The position numbers and the translations under genes are program-made. This document shows positions 15,292-23,504 of a stretch of 38,896 nucleotides of DNA, piece by piece; within the stretch, counting starts at the first letter, position 1; every line of letters begins with the position of its first letter. Origin of the DNA: Palsa-461 sp040414865 (GTDB lineage: Bacteria > Actinomycetota > Acidimicrobiia > Acidimicrobiales > RAAP-2); NCBI GenBank assembly GCA_040414865.1, contig JBEDUR010000166.1:1-38896 (forward strand), written 5' to 3'. A model generated the notes under the pieces. The model was not told where the DNA came from and made no database searches. It worked only from the letters and a program-made list of their open reading frames with translations.

Positions 15292-15387
15292 CTTGTGCTC
15301 CCTTCGCGGGTTGGTCTTGTCGAGCGGAGGCCCACGGTCAACAGTGGGGTCCGTGGTCGTCAACCCCACCTTACCCAGCCGTACGAA

Positions 15388-15807
15388 TTGAAAAAATCTG
15401 ACAGAGCAGGGGGAACGGCATCGCGCCGAACGCGGTGTCGCCGACGACTCGGCCTCGTCGTCCTGGTCGGCCTGGGTGCCGCCGCTCTCCGCCGTGTCGA
15501 GGTGATGGGCGAGAGCATGGTCCCCACCTTGGAGCCGGGCGACCGGTTGCTCGTGCTCTGTCTCGGTCATCGGACGCTGTTGCGACCCGGGAGTCTTGTC
15601 ACACTGGCCGCCCCGCCGGGACCGGGCCGTCCGACTCGTATCGTCAAACGGGTGGTTGATCACCATGGGTCGACCGTGGCGGTGGTCGGGGACAATCCCG
15701 ACCTCAGCACCGACAGCCGGTCGTTTGGCCGCCTGCCCCTTCGGTCGGTGACCGGCCTGGTGCTCTACCGGTACGCACCGGCCGAGCGAGCTGGCGCCGT
15801 CCGCTAA
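15388..15807 (+). CDS. sodX: S26-family signal peptidase, probable Ni-SOD maturation protease (SodX)
   Basis: About 139 residues if it starts at the TTG at 15388; no ATG or GTG precedes the membrane segment in frame, so the start is uncertain. A single hydrophobic helix (GLVVLVGLGAAAL) is followed by the catalytic serine motif MGESMVPTLEPGDRLLVL with S43. RIVKRVV follows with the general-base K87, then the S26 signature VVGDNPDLSTDSRSFG. Peptidases of this type next to sodN remove the propeptide to expose the Ni-binding histidine. It is divergent from sodN across a short gap, which supports that job. Confidence 0.82.
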   Translation: MKKSDRAGGTASRRTRCRRRLGLVVLVGLGAAALRRVEVMGESMVPTLEPGDRLLVLCLGHRTLLRPGSLVTLAAPPGPGRPTRIVKRVVDHHGSTVAVVGDNPDLSTDSRSFGRLPLRSVTGLVLYRYAPAERAGAVR

Positions 15808-15848
15808 GGCGAAAGCTGTCCGGGGTCGCGGCAGTACGCTGACCGGCG

Positions 15849-16268
15849 GTGACCGGCGACTCCTCCGGCTGGCGCGACTTGGGCGAGTTCATTCGGGAGC
15901 AGCGTGCCCTGGCGAGGTTGTCACTGCGGCGGCTCTCGGAGCTGGCCGGCATCTCCAATCCCTACCTGAGCCAGATCGAGCGGGGATTGCGGAAGCCGTC
16001 GGCCGAAATCCTTCAGCAGATCGCCCGGGCGCTGCGGATCTCGGCCGAGACGCTCTACGTTCACGCCGGCATCCTCGAGCCCAGGCACGACGGCGAGGAC
16101 CTCACCCGCCAGATCCTGGCTGACCCCCACCTCGACGAGGATCAGAAGCAGGCCCTCGTCCAGATCTACCGGTCGTTTCGGCGGGAGCACGATGACCCCG
16201 ATCGGGCCGAGGAAACAGACCATCCGGTCGCCTCTGGCCTGCGACCAGGGACGACAGTGCCCCGGTAG
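15849..16268 (+). CDS. XRE-family helix-turn-helix regulator
   Basis: Predicted 139 residues, GTG start at 15849. Residues ~10-65 form a Cro/C1-type HTH: LGEFIREQRALARLSLRRLS, ELAGISNPYLSQIERGLRKP, SAEILQQIARALRISAETLY. The C-terminal ~70 residues are charged and helical (LDEDQKQALVQIYRSFRREH) and may dimerise. No ligand-binding domain is visible. It lies 12 nt before mshA and may be co-transcribed with it. Targets unknown. Confidence 0.9.
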   Translation: MTGDSSGWRDLGEFIREQRALARLSLRRLSELAGISNPYLSQIERGLRKPSAEILQQIARALRISAETLYVHAGILEPRHDGEDLTRQILADPHLDEDQKQALVQIYRSFRREHDDPDRAEETDHPVASGLRPGTTVPR

Positions 16269-16280
16269 GCTCGCGTCGCC

Positions 16281-17549
16281 ATGCGGCGCCTCGCCATCCT
16301 CTCGCTCCACACCTCACCCCTGGCCCAGCCCGGATCCGGTGACAGCGGCGGGATGAACGTCTACGTGCGGGAGCTCGCCGCCGCGGTCGCCCGGTCGGGC
16401 GCCGACTGCGACGTGTTCACCCGAGCGTGGTCGCCCGATCAGCCCCCGGTCGTCGCGGTGGAACCAGGGCTGCGGGTCCACCATGTCCGGGCCGGACCGC
16501 TGGCGCCATTGCCCAAGGAGGCGCTCGTCGACGTGGTCGCCGAGTTCACCGACCGGGTGCTCGGCTCGATGACCTCGCCGTCGGGCTTGCGATTGAGCGA
16601 CGAAGAGGGTGGGGCCTTCGAGGCCGTCCACGCCAACTACTGGCTCTCGGGGTTGGCCGGGCACACCATCAAGCACGAGCTCGACCTCCCGCTCCTGTGC
16701 ACCTTCCACACCCTCGACCGGGTCAAGGCGGAGGCCGGTCCCGAAGAGGTGGAGGCGGACATGCCCCACCGCCGGGCCGAGGCCGAGGCGGCCATCATCC
16801 GCTGTGCCGATAGTGTGCTCGCCTCCTGCAGCGTCGAGGCAGAGCAGATCATCGAGCTCTACGGGGCCGACCCCGACCGGGTGCGGATTGTCCCGCTCGG
16901 TGTGGACCACGCCTATTTCGCCCCCGGCGACCGGGCCCAGGCCCGCCGGGCGCTTGGGCTGCCCACCACCGGGCCCCTCCTTCTCTTTGTCGGCCGGATC
17001 CAGCCGCTGAAAGGCGCCGATGTCGCCGTCCGGGTGGTGGCCGAACTGGGTTCCGTCGAGGGGTCGGACCCGACGCTCGTCGTTGTGGGTGGCCCGAGCG
17101 GTCCGCGCGGCGAGGAGTCCTACCACGGCCTGGTCACCCTGGCCGAGGACTTGGGCGTGGCCGGACGGGTTCGGCTGGTGCCGCCCCAGCCCCACGAGGT
17201 GATCTCGACCTACTACCGCGCCGCCGACGTCTGTTTGGTGCCGAGCCGGTCCGAGTCCTTCGGGTTGGTCGCCCTGGAGGCGGCCGCGTGCGGGACCCCG
17301 GTGGTGGCCTCGGCGGTCGGCGGGCTCACCACCCTGGTCGACCACGGCGAGACCGGGTTCCTGGTCGAGCGGGGCGGGCCGGCACGCTTCGCCCAATACG
17401 TGCAGAAGATCCTGGCTGAGCCGACTCTCGCCAGGAGGATGGCGGACCAGGCCGCGGCCGACGCGCTCGATTACAGCTGGCGGGAGGCGGCCGAACAGCT
17501 GGCCGCGCTGCACGAGGAGCTGGACGCCGGCCACCTGGTGCAGTGCTGA
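16281..17549 (+). CDS. mshA: Glycosyltransferase, MshA-like (mycothiol biosynthesis)
   Basis: Predicted 422-residue GT4 enzyme. The N-terminus MRRLAILSLHTSPLAQPGSG then GGMNVYVRELAAA is nearly diagnostic for MshA, which joins GlcNAc from UDP-GlcNAc to 1L-myo-inositol-1-phosphate in the first step of mycothiol synthesis. The C-terminal nucleotide-sugar domain has LLLFVGRIQPLKGADVAVRV and the E-x7-E motif in SRSESFGLVALEAAACGTPV. The next gene is a YbjN-like protein, as after mshA (Rv0486) in mycobacteria. The cytoplasmic thiol mycothiol would complement the oxidative-stress genes nearby. Confidence 0.9.
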   Translation: MRRLAILSLHTSPLAQPGSGDSGGMNVYVRELAAAVARSGADCDVFTRAWSPDQPPVVAVEPGLRVHHVRAGPLAPLPKEALVDVVAEFTDRVLGSMTSPSGLRLSDEEGGAFEAVHANYWLSGLAGHTIKHELDLPLLCTFHTLDRVKAEAGPEEVEADMPHRRAEAEAAIIRCADSVLASCSVEAEQIIELYGADPDRVRIVPLGVDHAYFAPGDRAQARRALGLPTTGPLLLFVGRIQPLKGADVAVRVVAELGSVEGSDPTLVVVGGPSGPRGEESYHGLVTLAEDLGVAGRVRLVPPQPHEVISTYYRAADVCLVPSRSESFGLVALEAAACGTPVVASAVGGLTTLVDHGETGFLVERGGPARFAQYVQKILAEPTLARRMADQAAADALDYSWREAAEQLAALHEELDAGHLVQC

Positions 17550-17583
17550 GGACGACCGCCACCGCCCGGGGCTGAACGTCCCC

Positions 17584-18078
17584 GTGCCGGTTGCCGAGCT
17601 CCCCGAGGAAGAAGAGCGCGCGCAGGCGATTGCCGCCATCGACGCCTGGTCGGCTCGCGAGCTCGACCGAGGCGATTCGCTGGTGGCCGCCGAGCGCCAG
17701 GAGGTGACCGACCGCACGGCCTCGCACCGGTGGTACTTGCGATTCAAGGGGGAGGAGAAGGACTACATCACGGTCTGGCTGACCCTCCAGCAGCGCACCC
17801 TCCATCACGAGGCCCAGTTCATGCCGGCGCCCGAGGAGAACGCCGAGGCCGTCTACCGCTATCTCCTGCGCCGCAACGGCGACCTTTACGGCATGGGCTT
17901 TTGCCTCGGCCCCGAGGACGCCGTCTACCTGGTCGGCCGGGTCCCGGCGGCCGCGGTCGACGACGACGAGCTGGACCGGATCACCGGATCCTCGATCCAC
18001 TACGTGGACGAGCACTTTCCAACGGCCATGACCCTCGGCTATCCCAAGCTCTATCGACGCCGGCCTCGCCGGCGCTGA
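17584..18078 (+). CDS. YbjN-like (Rv0487-type) conserved protein
   Basis: Predicted 164 residues, GTG start at 17584. The compact alpha/beta pattern (HRWYLRFKGEEKDYITVWLT, LHHEAQFMPAPEENAEAVYR, DLYGMGFCLGPEDAVYLVGR) matches the YbjN / type III secretion chaperone-like fold that follows mshA in mycobacteria as Rv0487. The biochemical function is unknown in the family. The synteny with mshA upstream and proC downstream supports orthology. The Arg-rich tail (RRRPRRR) ends the protein. Confidence 0.82.
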   Translation: MPVAELPEEEERAQAIAAIDAWSARELDRGDSLVAAERQEVTDRTASHRWYLRFKGEEKDYITVWLTLQQRTLHHEAQFMPAPEENAEAVYRYLLRRNGDLYGMGFCLGPEDAVYLVGRVPAAAVDDDELDRITGSSIHYVDEHFPTAMTLGYPKLYRRRPRRR

Positions 18079-18105
18079 GCGCTCCACCAGTAGCCTCGGC
18101 AAGCG

Positions 18106-18909
18106 ATGGCGGTGAAGCTCCTCGTCGTCGGGGCGGGTCGCATCGGCGGCGCGCTGATCACCGGTCTCCTGGCCGCGGGCCGCGCGCCCGGCGAGATCGG
18201 TGTCGTCGAACCCTCGGCGGAGCGTCGGCACCAGCTCGAAGGGGAGCACCCGGGGCTGGTGATCAGCGAGCGTCCGGCGGCGGGCTCGGTGTCGGCCGAG
18301 GGCGGCACCGTCCTCGCGGTGAAGCCCGAGATCGCCGAGTCGGTCTGTGCCGGGCTCGCTGCGACCGGGTCGCCTCGCGTGCTCTCAGTCGTTGCCGGCC
18401 TGGCGACAGAACGCCTCGAGGCGGCCCTGCCGGCCGATACCGTCGTTGTCCGGGCCATGCCCAACGCCCCCGTCCTGGTGGGCTCGGGAGCGTCGGCGAT
18501 CGCCGGCGGAGTGCGGGCCCGGGCCGCCGACCTCGATTGGGCCGAGGACATCCTCTCGGCGGTGGGGACGGTGGTGAGGCTCCCCGAGCGCCTGCTCCAC
18601 GCGGTCACCGGCCTGTCGGGCTCGGGGCCTGCCTACGTCTTCCTGGTGGCCGAGGCCCTGATCGAAGCGGGGGTGGCCGCCGGCTTGCCCCGCGACACGA
18701 GCCGCGAGCTCGTGGTGGCCACCCTGGCCGGGTCAGCCGACCTGCTGGCTGAAACGCAGCGGTCGCCCGAGGAGCTGAGGGCCGAGGTCACCTCGCCCGG
18801 CGGCACGACCGCGGCCGGCTTGCGGGCCCTCGAAGCGAGGGCGGTGCGCTCTGCGTTCCTCGAGGCGGTGGCGAGCGCGACCGAGCGATCTCGCCAGCTC
18901 GGCCATTGA
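18106..18909 (+). CDS. proC: Pyrroline-5-carboxylate reductase (ProC)
   Basis: Predicted 267 residues, ATG start at 18106. The Rossmann motif is VVGAGRIGGALITGLLAAG. RAMPNAPVLVGSGASAIAGG is the substrate and dimer loop. The C-terminal family signature GLSGSGPAYVFLVAEALIEA is followed by EVTSPGGTTAAGLRALE. It makes proline from pyrroline-5-carboxylate using NAD(P)H. It is in line with the mshA and YbjN genes with short gaps. Confidence 0.95.
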   Translation: MAVKLLVVGAGRIGGALITGLLAAGRAPGEIGVVEPSAERRHQLEGEHPGLVISERPAAGSVSAEGGTVLAVKPEIAESVCAGLAATGSPRVLSVVAGLATERLEAALPADTVVVRAMPNAPVLVGSGASAIAGGVRARAADLDWAEDILSAVGTVVRLPERLLHAVTGLSGSGPAYVFLVAEALIEAGVAAGLPRDTSRELVVATLAGSADLLAETQRSPEELRAEVTSPGGTTAAGLRALEARAVRSAFLEAVASATERSRQLGH

Positions 18910-18964
18910 GGCGCGACCGTCAAGTGTTGGGCACAGTGTTCGCTCTCCTCCAAGATGGGGAGCC

Positions 18965-19156
18965 ATGGAGCAGCCCAACCGTCCGGCGTCCGGCCGTGGC
19001 CTCATTGTGAGCGAGGTACCCTCGTCGCTCGGGCCATCGAACAAGCCGGCGCACCGGCTGGTGTTCACGTGCGAGCCCGGCGCCATCAAGGTCGGCCGCT
19101 CGGTCGGGCTGCGCGAGACCGTCCGGTGCCTGAATGGCCGGCTGACGGCGGGCTGA
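18965..19156 (+). CDS. Small helix-turn-helix (excisionase-like) ORF, divergent or degenerate
   Basis: 63-codon frame with ATG at 18965. The middle resembles the HTH-17/excisionase pattern: LIVSEV...LGPSN...HRLV....GAIKVGRSVGL. In intact members this reads like a DNA-binding helix pair followed by an (A)xxVGR(S) wing. Several family positions are off (P for hydrophobic residues, C in the turn), so it may be decaying or simply divergent. A small HTH gene (Rv0500A) follows proC in mycobacteria, which supports a real origin. Otherwise 18910-19168 holds nothing recognised. Confidence 0.4.
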   Translation: MEQPNRPASGRGLIVSEVPSSLGPSNKPAHRLVFTCEPGAIKVGRSVGLRETVRCLNGRLTAG

Positions 19157-19168
19157 TCGGGGTTCGCA

Positions 19169-20017
19169 GTGGCGACAGGACCCAACACCGTCTTCTTTGT
19201 GTCGGATTTCGGATCCCGAGACGAATTCGCCGGCGTCGTCCGAGCCGTGCTGCGGCGGCTCGCCCCTCAGACGACGGTGATCGACCTGACCCATGAGATC
19301 CCCGCCTTCGACGTGGCCGCCGGGGCCCGCGCCCTGGTGCGGGCGCTCCCGCATCTCGGCGAGGGCGTCGTCCTCGGTGTCGTCGACCCCGGCGTCGGCT
19401 CGGCTCGCCGCGGGATCGCGCTGCGCGCCGGAGCGGGGGACGGCCGGCTGTTCGTCGGGCCCGACAACGGCCTCCTTCTGCCGGCGGCCGAGCTGGATGG
19501 CGAGACGGTGGCCGAGGCGGTCCAGCTCCCCCGGCCCCGAGGCACTCCGGGTGCGGCGACGTTCGACGGACGCGATGTTTTCGCTCCGGCGGCGGCCGCG
19601 CTCTGCAACGGGGCACGGCTGACCGAGCTCGGCACCGAGCTCGACCCAGGCGGTCTGGTCCGGCTGCTCCTACCCCATCCTCGGCACTCGAGGCTCCCCG
19701 ACGGCCGGATCGTCCGGTGGTGCCAGGTCGACTGGGTCGATCGTTTCGGAAATCTCCAGCTGAGCGCGGCGCCGAGCGACGACGACCCTGACGCCTTCGC
19801 GCTGGCCTGGCCCGCAGGGGAGGCGGGCAGGAGCCTCGGCTCGACCGACAGGATGGTCCGCCGGGTCCGGGCCTACGCCGATTTGCGCGAGGGCGAGCTC
19901 GGGATGATCGTCGACGCCAACGGACACCTCGCGCTGGTGGTCCGGGAAGGGTCGGCGGCCGAGCTGCTCGGGGTGGCCACTGGCCAGGTAGTGGGCCTGG
20001 CCGAGCCTCCGGCATGA
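19169..20017 (+). CDS. S-adenosylmethionine hydrolase family (DUF62/SAM_adeno_trans)
   Basis: Predicted 282 residues, GTG start at 19169. The N-terminal domain has FFVSDFGSRDEFAGVVRAVL, TTVIDLTHEIPAFDVAAGAR, VVLGVVDPGVGSARRGIALR and LFVGPDNGLLLPAA, which together match the SAM hydroxide adenosyltransferase signature. GAATFDGRDVFAPAAAALCN ends this domain. The C-terminal barrel starts near WCQVDWVDRFGNLQLS, carrying the DxFGN motif. The enzyme cleaves SAM to adenosine and methionine using water; some homologues use halide (chlorinase/fluorinase), but those have distinct loop insertions that I do not see. Confidence 0.88.
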   Translation: MATGPNTVFFVSDFGSRDEFAGVVRAVLRRLAPQTTVIDLTHEIPAFDVAAGARALVRALPHLGEGVVLGVVDPGVGSARRGIALRAGAGDGRLFVGPDNGLLLPAAELDGETVAEAVQLPRPRGTPGAATFDGRDVFAPAAAALCNGARLTELGTELDPGGLVRLLLPHPRHSRLPDGRIVRWCQVDWVDRFGNLQLSAAPSDDDPDAFALAWPAGEAGRSLGSTDRMVRRVRAYADLREGELGMIVDANGHLALVVREGSAAELLGVATGQVVGLAEPPA

Positions 20018-20082
20018 GGCCGCTGGCCAGAACGTGGGTGGCGATGGCGACGCGGCGCCGCCGGATGGGGCAGGCTTAACGC

Positions 20083-21396
20083 GTGCCAGAGGACCAGGAA
20101 CGCCGGCCGGAGACCCGGGTCTCCGAGGCGGAGCGGGACCGGGTCGCTTCGCTCATGGCCAAGCAAACGAGCGAGGGCCGCCTCACCCTCGACGAGTTCT
20201 CCCAGCGGGTGGAGGTCGTTCTCGCCGCGCGCACCCAGGCCGATCTGGACCGGGCGACCTGGGACTTGCCTCACGAAACCACTCCCCACCGCAGCACCGT
20301 CCCGCAGTCCAACGACGTCGTGGCGGTGTTCTCGGGCGCGTCGCGGCGAGGGCGGTGGCGGCCGGGCCCCCGGCTACGGGTCGCGGCGGTCTTCGGTGGT
20401 GTCGACCTCGACATGCGCAGCGCCGAACTCGAGGGGCCAGAGGTCGAGATCAGGGCGGTGGCCGTCTTCGGGGGCGTGGACATCGTCGTGCCTGAAGGCG
20501 TCGCCGTGCAGCTCTCGGGGTTCTCGATTTTCGGGGGGAAGGACGCCAAGGTCGCCGATGTGCCGGTTGTGCCGGACAGCCCGGTGATCCGGGTCCGGGC
20601 GTATCCGATCTTCGGCGGGGTCTCGATTCGCTCGAAGCGCACCCCGCGGCGCATGATCGACGAGGTGAAGCGCTCGGTCGTCGAGGCGCGCTCGGAGGTC
20701 CGCCCCCGAGCCCAGGCCACCGCGGCCGGGGAGACTGCCGGGCGCACGGGACGTCGACGCGACCATCTGCTGGACGTGCGCGACGCCGTGGCTCTTGCCG
20801 ATGACCTTCTCGACGTGCTCGACGTGGTCTTCCCCAAGTCGAGGGGCTCTCGCCGGCCTGGCCAGTCCCGCCAACCGACTCTCGCCCCTGACGGAACCGT
20901 GACCATCTTCTTTTCCGACGTGTCGCAGTTCACCCAGCTGACGGAGCGGCTCGGTGACCACGAAAGCCAGCGGCTCCTGGACACCTACTTCCAGATCGTC
21001 CGCGGTCAGATCGCCGCTCACGGGGGCTACGAGGTCAAGTGCCACGGAGACGAGGCGATGGTGGCGTTCGCCGATCCCCGCGGCGCGATCCGTTGCGCGG
21101 TCGACATCCAGCGCTCGTTGCAGCGCTACAACCAGCACGAAGAGGGCGACCCCCTCAAGGTGCACATCGGCATGCACTCGGGTGAAGCCATCCACCAGGA
21201 GGGCGACTTCCTGGGCAGAACCGTCATCCTGGCCAGCCGCATCACCGACGCGGCCCGGGCCGACGAGATCCTGGTGTCCTCCACTCTCTACGACGTCGCT
21301 ACCGGCACGGCCGAGCTCACATTCGGTGAGTCCCGCTCGGTCGAGCTCCAGGGAGTGACCGCCTCCCAGCGCCTCTACCCGGTCCTCTGGGGTTGA
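20083..21396 (+). CDS. DUF1707 / LiaF-like / class III nucleotide cyclase fusion
   Basis: Predicted 437 residues, GTG start at 20083. Residues ~12-65 are DUF1707 (SEAERDRVASLMAKQTSEGR, LTLDEFSQRVEVVLAARTQA). Residues ~80-200 contain three related glycine turns (AAVFGGVDLDMR, VAVFGGVDIVVPEGV, YPIFGGVSIRSK), like the LiaF C-terminal beta-helix. Residues ~268-437 are a class III cyclase: metal ligands D279 (FFSDVSQFTQL) and D323 (KCHGDEAMVAF), K319 for purine recognition, R386. The transition-state Asn is replaced by I382 (GRTVILASRI). No membrane helix is visible. The gene abuts rex. Catalysis is uncertain because of I382. Confidence 0.87.
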   Translation: MPEDQERRPETRVSEAERDRVASLMAKQTSEGRLTLDEFSQRVEVVLAARTQADLDRATWDLPHETTPHRSTVPQSNDVVAVFSGASRRGRWRPGPRLRVAAVFGGVDLDMRSAELEGPEVEIRAVAVFGGVDIVVPEGVAVQLSGFSIFGGKDAKVADVPVVPDSPVIRVRAYPIFGGVSIRSKRTPRRMIDEVKRSVVEARSEVRPRAQATAAGETAGRTGRRRDHLLDVRDAVALADDLLDVLDVVFPKSRGSRRPGQSRQPTLAPDGTVTIFFSDVSQFTQLTERLGDHESQRLLDTYFQIVRGQIAAHGGYEVKCHGDEAMVAFADPRGAIRCAVDIQRSLQRYNQHEEGDPLKVHIGMHSGEAIHQEGDFLGRTVILASRITDAARADEILVSSTLYDVATGTAELTFGESRSVELQGVTASQRLYPVLWG

Positions 21397-21401
21397 ACCC
21401 C

Positions 21402-22088
21402 GTGTCAGCTCATGTCGCGGGGGACCGGCCGATCGTGCCGGAGCGCCGGATACCGGAGGCGACCGTGGTGCGGCTCCCCGTCTACCGCCGGGTGCTCTCG
21501 AGTCTCTTGGGTGAGAACGGGGTCACGGTGCATTCGGAGCGGCTGGCTGAGCTGGCCGGCGTGGGCGCGGCCAAGGTGCGCAAGGACCTCTCGCTCCTCG
21601 GCTCGTTCGGGACCCGGGGCACCGGATACGACGTGCGCTTCCTCCTCTCCCAGATCGACCGGGCCCTCGGGGTCGAACACGATTGGCCGCTCATCGTGGT
21701 GGGGATCGGGCACCTCGGCACCGCGTTGGTCAACTCCGAAGGCTTCTCCACCCGGGGCTTCCGGATCCTCGCTCTTTTCGACGCCGACCCGCTGGTCATC
21801 GGCACCGAGGTACGGGGCCTGACCGTCCGGCCGGTCGAGACGCTCGGCGCGATAGCCCCGGTCAGCCCGTCGACGATCGGCGTGGTGGCCACTCCGGCCT
21901 CGGCTGCCCAGGCCGTCACCGACGCCCTGATCGAGGTCGGGGTGACGGCCATCTTGAACTTCGCCCCCCAGGTCCTTCGGGCCCCGCCCGGGGTCCGCCT
22001 CCGGCACGTGGACCTGGCGACCGAGCTGCAGGTGCTCAGCTTCTTCCAGCTCCGACGGGGGGTCGACGGGGCCTCGGTCGGCGCCTGA
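21402..22088 (+). CDS. rex: Redox-sensing transcriptional repressor Rex
   Basis: Predicted 228 residues from the GTG at 21402; a TTG at 21393 overlapping the previous stop would add three. The N-terminal winged helix is RLPVYRRVLSSLLGENGVTV then LAELAGVGAAKVRKDLSLLG with SFGTRGTGYDV, the DNA-contact region conserved in Rex. The Rossmann domain starts LIVVGIGHLGTALVN. The C-terminal swapped helix includes LATELQVLSFFQL. Rex senses the NADH/NAD+ ratio and represses respiratory and haem genes. It heads the haem block, as in Streptomyces. I found no TTGTGA-type operator near hemA or nuoA. Confidence 0.95.
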   Translation: MSAHVAGDRPIVPERRIPEATVVRLPVYRRVLSSLLGENGVTVHSERLAELAGVGAAKVRKDLSLLGSFGTRGTGYDVRFLLSQIDRALGVEHDWPLIVVGIGHLGTALVNSEGFSTRGFRILALFDADPLVIGTEVRGLTVRPVETLGAIAPVSPSTIGVVATPASAAQAVTDALIEVGVTAILNFAPQVLRAPPGVRLRHVDLATELQVLSFFQLRRGVDGASVGA

Positions 22089-22138
22089 GGGCTCGATGAC
22101 TGGCGCCCAGTCCGGGGGCCCGGCACACTGGACCTCGG

Positions 22139-22171
22139 CCGGGGCGTCGTCGCCGGCCCCGGGGCGTCGTC
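22139..22171 (+). other. GC hairpin and 11-nt direct repeat between rex and hemA
   Basis: CCGGGGC (22139-22145) pairs with GCCCCGG (22156-22162) across a 10-nt loop. GGGGCGTCGTC occurs at 22141-22151 and again at 22161-22171, so an alternative register exists. The structure sits about 45-75 nt before hemA in the only sizeable gap of the haem cluster. It could attenuate or terminate; there is no T-run. Confidence 0.35.
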
Positions 22172-22214
22172 CCTCCCCCCCGCCCCAGCCCCACTAGAGG
22201 AGGCGCGCCAATCG

Positions 22215-23498
22215 GTGTCCGTCGTCGTTGTAGGTCTCGAGCACAAGAAGGTGCCGCTCGAGACGCTTGAGCGCGTGGCCGTGACCGGGGCCGAGGCCGA
22301 CGAGGTTCTGGCCACCCTCGGCCGACGGGAGAACATCTCCGAGGTGGTGGTGCTCTCCACCTGCCTGCGCACCGAGGTCTACGCGGTGGTCGACCGGTTC
22401 CACGACGCCGTGTTCCAGCTCCAGGAGTTCCTGGCCAAGCGGGCCGAGCTGGACCTGGAGGACCTCGAGGTGACCGGGACGGTCCGCTTCGACGACGACG
22501 TCGCCACCCACCTGTTCCGCGTGGCTGCCGGCCTCGAGTCGGCCGTGCTCGGCGAGACCGAGGTGCTGGGCCAGGTCCGCCGAGCTTGGGAGGCCGCCCA
22601 TGAGCGGCACGCCTCGGGCCCGGTGTTGGCCGGCCTGTTCCGTGAGGCCGTCCGGGTCGGGAGGCGCGCTCGCCATGAGACGGCCATCGCCCGGGGCACG
22701 ACCTCCTTCGCCCACGCGGCGCTCGCCCTGGCGGCAAGTCGTCTGGACAGCGGACTTGTCGGCCGACGCGTCGTCCTCCTCGGCGCCGGAGAGGTCGGGA
22801 CCGTGCTCCTGCAGGCGCTGGCCGACGCCCCGAACTCGGTCCGGCCCGGACGGGTGGTGGTGGCCAGCCGGACCTTGGAACGGGCTCGGGCTCTCGTCGA
22901 TTCGGCCGACGCCCCCGAGATGGTGTCGACGGTGGCCTTGGAGGACATCGGGGCGAGTCTGGAAGCGGCAGACGTCGTCTTCGGGGCGCTCGACGTGGCT
23001 GCCCCGGTCCTTGGAGCAGCGGCCCTCGCCCCCTCGGGCGATCGGAGCGGCTCGCCGATCCTCGTCGTGGACCTGGGCGTCCCCCGCAACGCCGAGGCCA
23101 CGGTGGCTGACATTCCGGGGATCACGCTGCTCGGCATGGACGAGCTCTATGAAGCGGTGGCCCGGGTGACCGAGGAGCGCCACGCCGAGGTCGATGACGT
23201 TCTGGTCATCGTCGACGAGGAGCTCGACCGCTACCGCGCCGAGGTGCGCGGCCGGAGCGCCGCGCCGGTGATCGCGTCCCTCCGGGCCAAGCTGGAAGCG
23301 GTGCGGGTGGCCGAGCTCGAGCGCCACCGGTCCACACTCCGAGGCCTGAGCGATGAGGAGTGGGCCAAGCTCGACGAGGCCAGCCAGGCCACGCTGGCCA
23401 AGCTCCTCCACCGCCCGAGCGTCCTTCTGAAGGAGACCGCGGGCACCCCGCGCGGCGAACGCCTGGTGGAGGCCCTGCGCGCGCTCTTCGACCTCTGA
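22215..23498 (+). CDS. hemA: Glutamyl-tRNA reductase (HemA)
   Basis: Predicted 427 residues, GTG start at 22215 after GAGGAGG. It reduces glutamyl-tRNA-Glu to glutamate-1-semialdehyde with NADPH, the first committed step of the C5 tetrapyrrole route. The catalytic Cys is C50 in VVVLSTCLRTEVYAV; most homologues have Asn right after the Cys (STCNR), here it is Leu. Then come GLESAVLGETEVLGQVRRAW, the NADPH site VVLLGAGEVGTVLLQALADA, DLGVPRNAEATVADIPG, and a C-terminal dimerisation helix. The gene follows rex and is followed 6 nt later by hemC. Confidence 0.95.
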   Translation: MSVVVVGLEHKKVPLETLERVAVTGAEADEVLATLGRRENISEVVVLSTCLRTEVYAVVDRFHDAVFQLQEFLAKRAELDLEDLEVTGTVRFDDDVATHLFRVAAGLESAVLGETEVLGQVRRAWEAAHERHASGPVLAGLFREAVRVGRRARHETAIARGTTSFAHAALALAASRLDSGLVGRRVVLLGAGEVGTVLLQALADAPNSVRPGRVVVASRTLERARALVDSADAPEMVSTVALEDIGASLEAADVVFGALDVAAPVLGAAALAPSGDRSGSPILVVDLGVPRNAEATVADIPGITLLGMDELYEAVARVTEERHAEVDDVLVIVDEELDRYRAEVRGRSAAPVIASLRAKLEAVRVAELERHRSTLRGLSDEEWAKLDEASQATLAKLLHRPSVLLKETAGTPRGERLVEALRALFDL

Positions 23499-23504
23499 GC
23501 GAGC

